Source of the DNA: Osedax fenrisi | Lineage: Eukaryota; Annelida; Polychaeta; Sabellida; Siboglinidae | Direction of reading: 5' to 3' | Assembly: GCA_964019155.1 (NCBI GenBank) | Contig: CAXHSG010000218.1 | Span: 620,001 to 684,000 of the forward strand | DNA: 64,000 bases | Shown here: positions 61,678 through 64,000 of the stretch, one piece after another | How positions within the stretch are numbered: the stretch's first letter is position 1 | How the letters are laid out: each line of letters opens with the position of its first letter | The notes under the pieces: model-generated | The model's database searches: none | What the model saw: the letters and a program-made list of their open reading frames with translations, nothing else | What the model was told of the DNA's origin: nothing | Made by a program: the position numbers and the translations under genes

Positions 61678-64000
61678 CTCTAGGTAACTCTAGGTAACTC
61701 TAGCTAACTCTAGTTAACTCTAGCTAACTCAAGCTAACTCTAGCTAACTCTAGGTAACTCTAGGTAACTCTAGCTAACTCTAGCTAACTCTAGCTAACTC
61801 TAGCTAACTCTAGGTAACTCTATGTAACTCTAGGTAACTCTAGCTAACTCTAGGTAACTCTAGCTAACTCTAGCTAACTCTAGGTAACTCTAGGTAACTC
61901 TAGGTAACTCTAGCTAACTCTAGCTAACTTTAGCTAACTCTAGCTAACTCTAGCTAACTCTAGCTAACTTTAGCTAACTCTAGCTAACTCTAGGTAACTC
62001 TAGCTAACTTTAGCTAACTCTAGCTAACTCTAGCTAACTCTAGCTAACTCTAGCTAACTCTAGCTAACTCTAGGTAACTCTAGGTAACTCTAGCTAACTC
62101 TAGCTAACTCTAGCTAACTTTAGCTAACTCTAGCTAACTCTAGGTAACTCTAGGTAACTATAGGTAACTCTAGGTAACTCTAGCTAACTCTAGCTAACTC
62201 TAGCTAATTCTAGGTAACTCTAGCTAACTCTAGCTAACTCTAGCTAACTCTAGCTAACTCTAGCTAACTTTAGCTAACTCTAGCTAACTCTAGCTAACTC
62301 TAGCTAACTTTAGCTAACTCTAGGTAACTATAGGTAACTCTAGGTATCAATAGCTAACTCTAGCTAACTTTAGCTAACTCTAGGTAACTATAGGTAACTT
62401 TAGCTAACTCTAGCTAACTCTAGCTAACTCTAGCTAACTCTAGCTAACTCTAGCTAACTCTAGCTAACTCTAGCTAACTTTAGCTAACTCTAGCTAACTC
62501 TAGCTAACTCTAGCTAACTTTAGCTAACTCTAGCTAACTCTAGGTAACTCTAGCTAACTTTAGCTAACTCTAGCTAACTCTAGCTAAATCTAGCTAACTC
62601 TAGCTAATTCTAGCTAACTCTAGCTATCTCTAGCTAACTCTAGCTAAATCTAGCTAACTCTAGCTAACTCTAGCTAACTCTATGTAACTCTAGGTAACTC
62701 TAGGTAACTCTAGCTAACTCTAGCTAACTCTAGCTAACTCTAGCTAACTCTAGGTAACTCTAGCTAACTCTAGCTAACTCTAGCTAACTTTAGCTAACTC
62801 TAGCTAACTCTAGGTAACTCTAGGTAACTATAGGTAACTCTAGGTAACTCTAGCTAACTCTAGCTAACTCTAGCTAACTCTAGGTAACTCTAGCTAACTC
62901 TAGCTAACTCTAGCTAACTCTAGCTAACTCTAGCTAACTTTAGCTAACTCTAGCTAACTCTAGCTAACTCTAGCTAACTTTAGCTAACTCTATCTAACTC
63001 TAGGTAACTTTAGCTAACTTTAGCTAACTCTAACTAACTCTAGCTAACTCTAGGTAACTCTAGGTAACTCTAGCTAACTTTAGCTAACTCTAGGTAACTA
63101 TAGGTAACTCTAGGTATCACTAGCTAACTCTAGCTAACTTTAGCTAACTCTAGGTAACTATAGGTAACTTTAGCTAACTATAGCTAACTCTAGCTAACTC
63201 TAGGTAACTCTAGATAACTCTAGGTAACTCTAGCTAACTCTAGGTAACTCTAGCTAACTCTAGCTAACTCTAGGTAACTCTAGGTAACTCTAGCTAACTC
63301 TAGGTAACTCTAGGTAACTCTAGGTAACTCTAGCTAACTTTAGCTAACTCTATGTAACTATAGGTAACTCTAGGTAACTCTAGCTAACTCTAACTAACTC
63401 TAGGAAACTCTAGGTAACTCTAGGTAACTCTAGCTAACTCTAGCTAACTTTAGCTAACTCTAGCTAACTTTAGCTATCTCTAGCTAACTCTAGGTAACTC
63501 TAGCTAACTTTAGCTAACTCTAGCTAACTCTAGCTAAATCTAGCTAACTCTAGCTATCTCTAGGTAACTCTAGCTAACTTTAACTAACTCTAGCTAACTC
63601 TAGGTAACTCTAGCTAACTTTAGCTAACTCTAGCCAACTCTAGGTAACTCTAGGTAACTCTAGCTAACTCTAGCTAACTCTAGCTAACTCTAGCTAACTC
63701 TAGCTAACTTTAGCTAACTCTAGCTAACTTTAGCTAACTCTAGCTAACTTTAGCTAACTCTAGCTAACTCTAGGTAACTTTAGCTAACTTTAGCTAACTC
63801 TAACTAACTCTAGCTAACTCTAGGTAACTCTAGGTAACTCTAGCTAACTTTAGCTAACTCTAGGTAACTCTAGGTATCACTAGCTAACTCTAGCTAACTT
63901 TAGCTAACTCAAGGTAACTATAGGTAACTCTAGCTAACTTTAGCTAACTCTAGATAATCTAGGTAACTCTAGCTAACTTTAGCTAACTCTAGCTAACTCT
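61678..64000. repeat. Right-hand end of the array within the window
   Basis: Regular units continue to the last base; the final complete unit ends at 63,996 and the last four bases start another. It holds an aggtatcaat-type marker near 62,341, a ctctaggaaa context near 63,398 and a last 9-mer at 63,958 whose preceding unit is ctctagataa, unlike the other 24 copies. There is no transition to unique DNA. Confidence 0.9.

Larger units (their letters stand above)
26208..63966. repeat. Family of 25 phase-shifting 9-bp units, tctaggtaa
   Basis: A unit lacking its first C follows a C-type unit at 26,208, 30,897, 33,856, 33,935, 35,864, 35,943, 37,222, 38,921, 39,000, 40,279, 43,568, 43,647, 44,926, 46,625, 46,704, 47,983, 50,292, 50,371, 51,650, 54,519, 57,478, 58,787, 58,866, 60,145 and 63,958. 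Usual context upstream: ctcaaggtaa, ctataggtaa, C, T, C. Six times the pattern is a 79-bp pair followed by a single 1,279 bp later, and a seventh pair lies at 33,856. All are absent left of 26 kb. One ancestral deletion spread by larger duplications explains this; 25 independent deletions in one context would not. Confidence 0.92.
1..64000. repeat. 10-bp satellite array, ctctagSTaa monomer, whole window
   Basis: The entire window is a head-to-tail array of a 10-bp unit, ctctagctaa or ctctaggtaa (reverse complement ttagctagag or ttacctagag). Unit starts can be followed continuously from base 1 to 63,997, giving about 6,403 units. Only 33 units are not 10 bp: thirty 9-mers, two 11-mers and one 4-mer. 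No unit is inverted and no foreign sequence interrupts the run. GC content is just under 40 percent. Common variants are ctttagctaa (position 3 T) and ctataggtaa (position 3 A); position 7 C/G is the main polymorphism. TAG and TAA lie in each forward unit and TAG in each reverse unit, so all six frames close within about 30 bp. The array runs off both ends of the window, so its true size is unknown. I do not recognise the monomer as a named satellite. Nuclear heterochromatin of a eukaryote is an inference from size and purity. Confidence 0.99.

Noticed and set aside
1..64000. Possible open reading frames on either strand
   Set aside because: Each forward unit has TAG and TAA and each reverse unit TAG; with a 10-bp period every frame reaches a stop within about 30 bp.
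1..64000. Telomere repeat, because ttag recurs on the minus strand
   Set aside because: The unit is not G-rich, has no run of G longer than two in the core, and has a complex higher-order structure unlike terminase-made telomere tracts such as TTAGG or TTTAGGG.
1..64000. CRISPR array
   Set aside because: There are no unique spacers; the whole period is 10 bp and all of it is repeat.
1..64000. TATA boxes from ctataggtaa units
   Set aside because: The string is a common monomer variant (position 3 A) scattered through the array with no associated gene; no promoter can be supported.
1..64000. Hairpins from tagcta and ttagctaa palindromes
   Set aside because: They are short (6 to 8 bp), without a loop, and occur in most C-type or T-type units. 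No terminator, attachment site or inverted repeat of larger size was seen.
1..64000. Centromeric protein-binding box (CENP-B-like)
   Set aside because: The 17-bp consensus needs CG-containing cores; no CG was found in the window.

Overview
The window is one uninterrupted tandem array of a 10-bp satellite. Every base from 1 to 64,000 belongs to a head-to-tail run of units written here as ctctagSTaa, where S (position 7) is C or G. Walking the unit phase from end to end gives about 6,403 units. I found no protein gene, RNA gene, mobile element, unique spacer or inverted block. Both core monomers carry TAG and TAA stops. Because 10 is not a multiple of 3, every reading frame on either strand meets a stop within about 30 bp, so coding is excluded on arithmetic grounds. 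The size and purity point to nuclear heterochromatin of a eukaryote (centromere, pericentromere, subtelomere, or a sex or B chromosome). The species, and even the kingdom, cannot be told from the sequence.

The information lies in the order of monomer variants. Main subtypes are C (ctctagctaa), G (ctctaggtaa), T (ctttagctaa) and A (ctataggtaa). Rarer markers include ctctatgtaa, ctctaactaa, ctcaagctaa, cttcagctaa, ctctaggaaa, ggtatcacta and ggtgactcta strings. Variant order and a few 9-bp or 11-bp units reveal multi-kilobase duplications with no single fixed higher-order period.

Layout. (1) 1-8,300: G-rich segment with cttcagctaa, ctctagcaaa and ctctatgtaa markers. It holds a 2,068-bp tandem duplication (about 291-4,426), a partial third copy near 5,757 and a 580-bp tandem duplication (about 6,496-7,695). 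(2) 8,300-17,900: segment with ggtgactcta and tctaaatcta markers, including a 1,800-bp duplication (about 11,466-15,100) and a 660-bp duplication (about 14,446-15,765). (3) 17,900-25,650: a 3,121-bp tandem duplication overlapping an 1,840-bp one. (4) 25,650-64,000: the youngest-looking part, marked by 25 copies of a 9-bp unit (tctaggtaa), seven of them doubled as 79-bp pairs. It shows overlapping duplications of 1,470, 2,008, 3,057, about 7,704, 3,667 and 2,869 bp.

Variants shared by some copies and absent from others give a relative order for the right-hand events: 3,057 first, then 7,704, then 3,667, then 2,869. The window therefore records stepwise growth by unequal exchange or similar out-of-register duplication, not genes working together. 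Other notable properties are a lack of CG and almost complete lack of CHG sites, a 10-bp period near the DNA helical repeat, and a monomer that resembles splice signals. All coordinates of duplication edges were read by eye and are good to about one to three units.
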